A stretch of DNA of 5,490 bases from an uncultured Demequina sp. Lineage in GTDB: Bacteria > Actinomycetota > Actinomycetes > Actinomycetales > Demequinaceae. Both the position numbers and the translations under genes were made by a program. The stretch spans positions 1-5,490 of the forward strand of contig CALALQ010000507.1 of NCBI GenBank assembly GCA_937925595.1. The letters are read 5' to 3'. The notes beneath the pieces were generated by a model, which was not told the DNA's origin, did no database searches, and was given only the letters and a program-made list of their open reading frames with translations. Position 1 is the first letter of the stretch. Each line of letters begins with the position of its first letter. Of this stretch, positions 5,490 to 5,490 are shown piece by piece.

Positions 5490-5490
5490 C

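Overview
The window is GC-rich bacterial DNA with dense coding. It looks like part of a surface-polysaccharide or glycoprotein locus, carrying two glycosyltransferase genes, a sulfotransferase-like gene and one unrecognised beta-rich protein. The source cannot be fixed from the sequence. Very high G/C at third codon positions, a WbsX-type domain fused to a glycosyltransferase, and NPDL-type motifs fused to a sulfotransferase-like domain would fit a planctomycete or another environmental Gram-negative with large glycan clusters. That assignment is a low-confidence guess.

Left part (bases 3-3439, + strand): a long two-domain gene, open at the left edge, joins a WbsX/GH99-like domain to a GT4-type (GT-B fold) glycosyltransferase. 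Two bases after its stop comes a GT2 (GT-A fold) glycosyltransferase that starts at a GTG with a good Shine-Dalgarno sequence. The two are almost certainly co-transcribed and probably act on the same glycan.

Middle part (3440-4480, + strand): a 118-base gap carries a sigma70-like promoter, a short direct repeat with an 11-base period, and a hairpin overlapping the Shine-Dalgarno sequence of the next gene. That gene encodes a 286-residue, cysteine-free, beta-rich, probably exported protein of unknown function. A textbook rho-independent terminator follows it. It therefore forms a self-contained transcription unit, and its codon use is visibly less G/C-biased than that of the glycosyltransferases.

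Right part (4437-5489, - strand): a convergent gene, open at the right edge, encodes a protein with two degenerate copies of a YxxxNPDL...HxxxxGxxExR motif followed by a sulfotransferase-like domain resembling the NKWYS 'capsular polysaccharide synthesis' family. Its last 13 codons are read from the opposite strand of the terminator of the middle gene.

Working picture (inference): the GT4/WbsX and GT2 enzymes assemble or trim a surface glycan, the sulfotransferase-like protein may decorate it, and the beta-rich protein may be a secreted or surface component. No RNA gene, insertion sequence, CRISPR array or integration site is evident.
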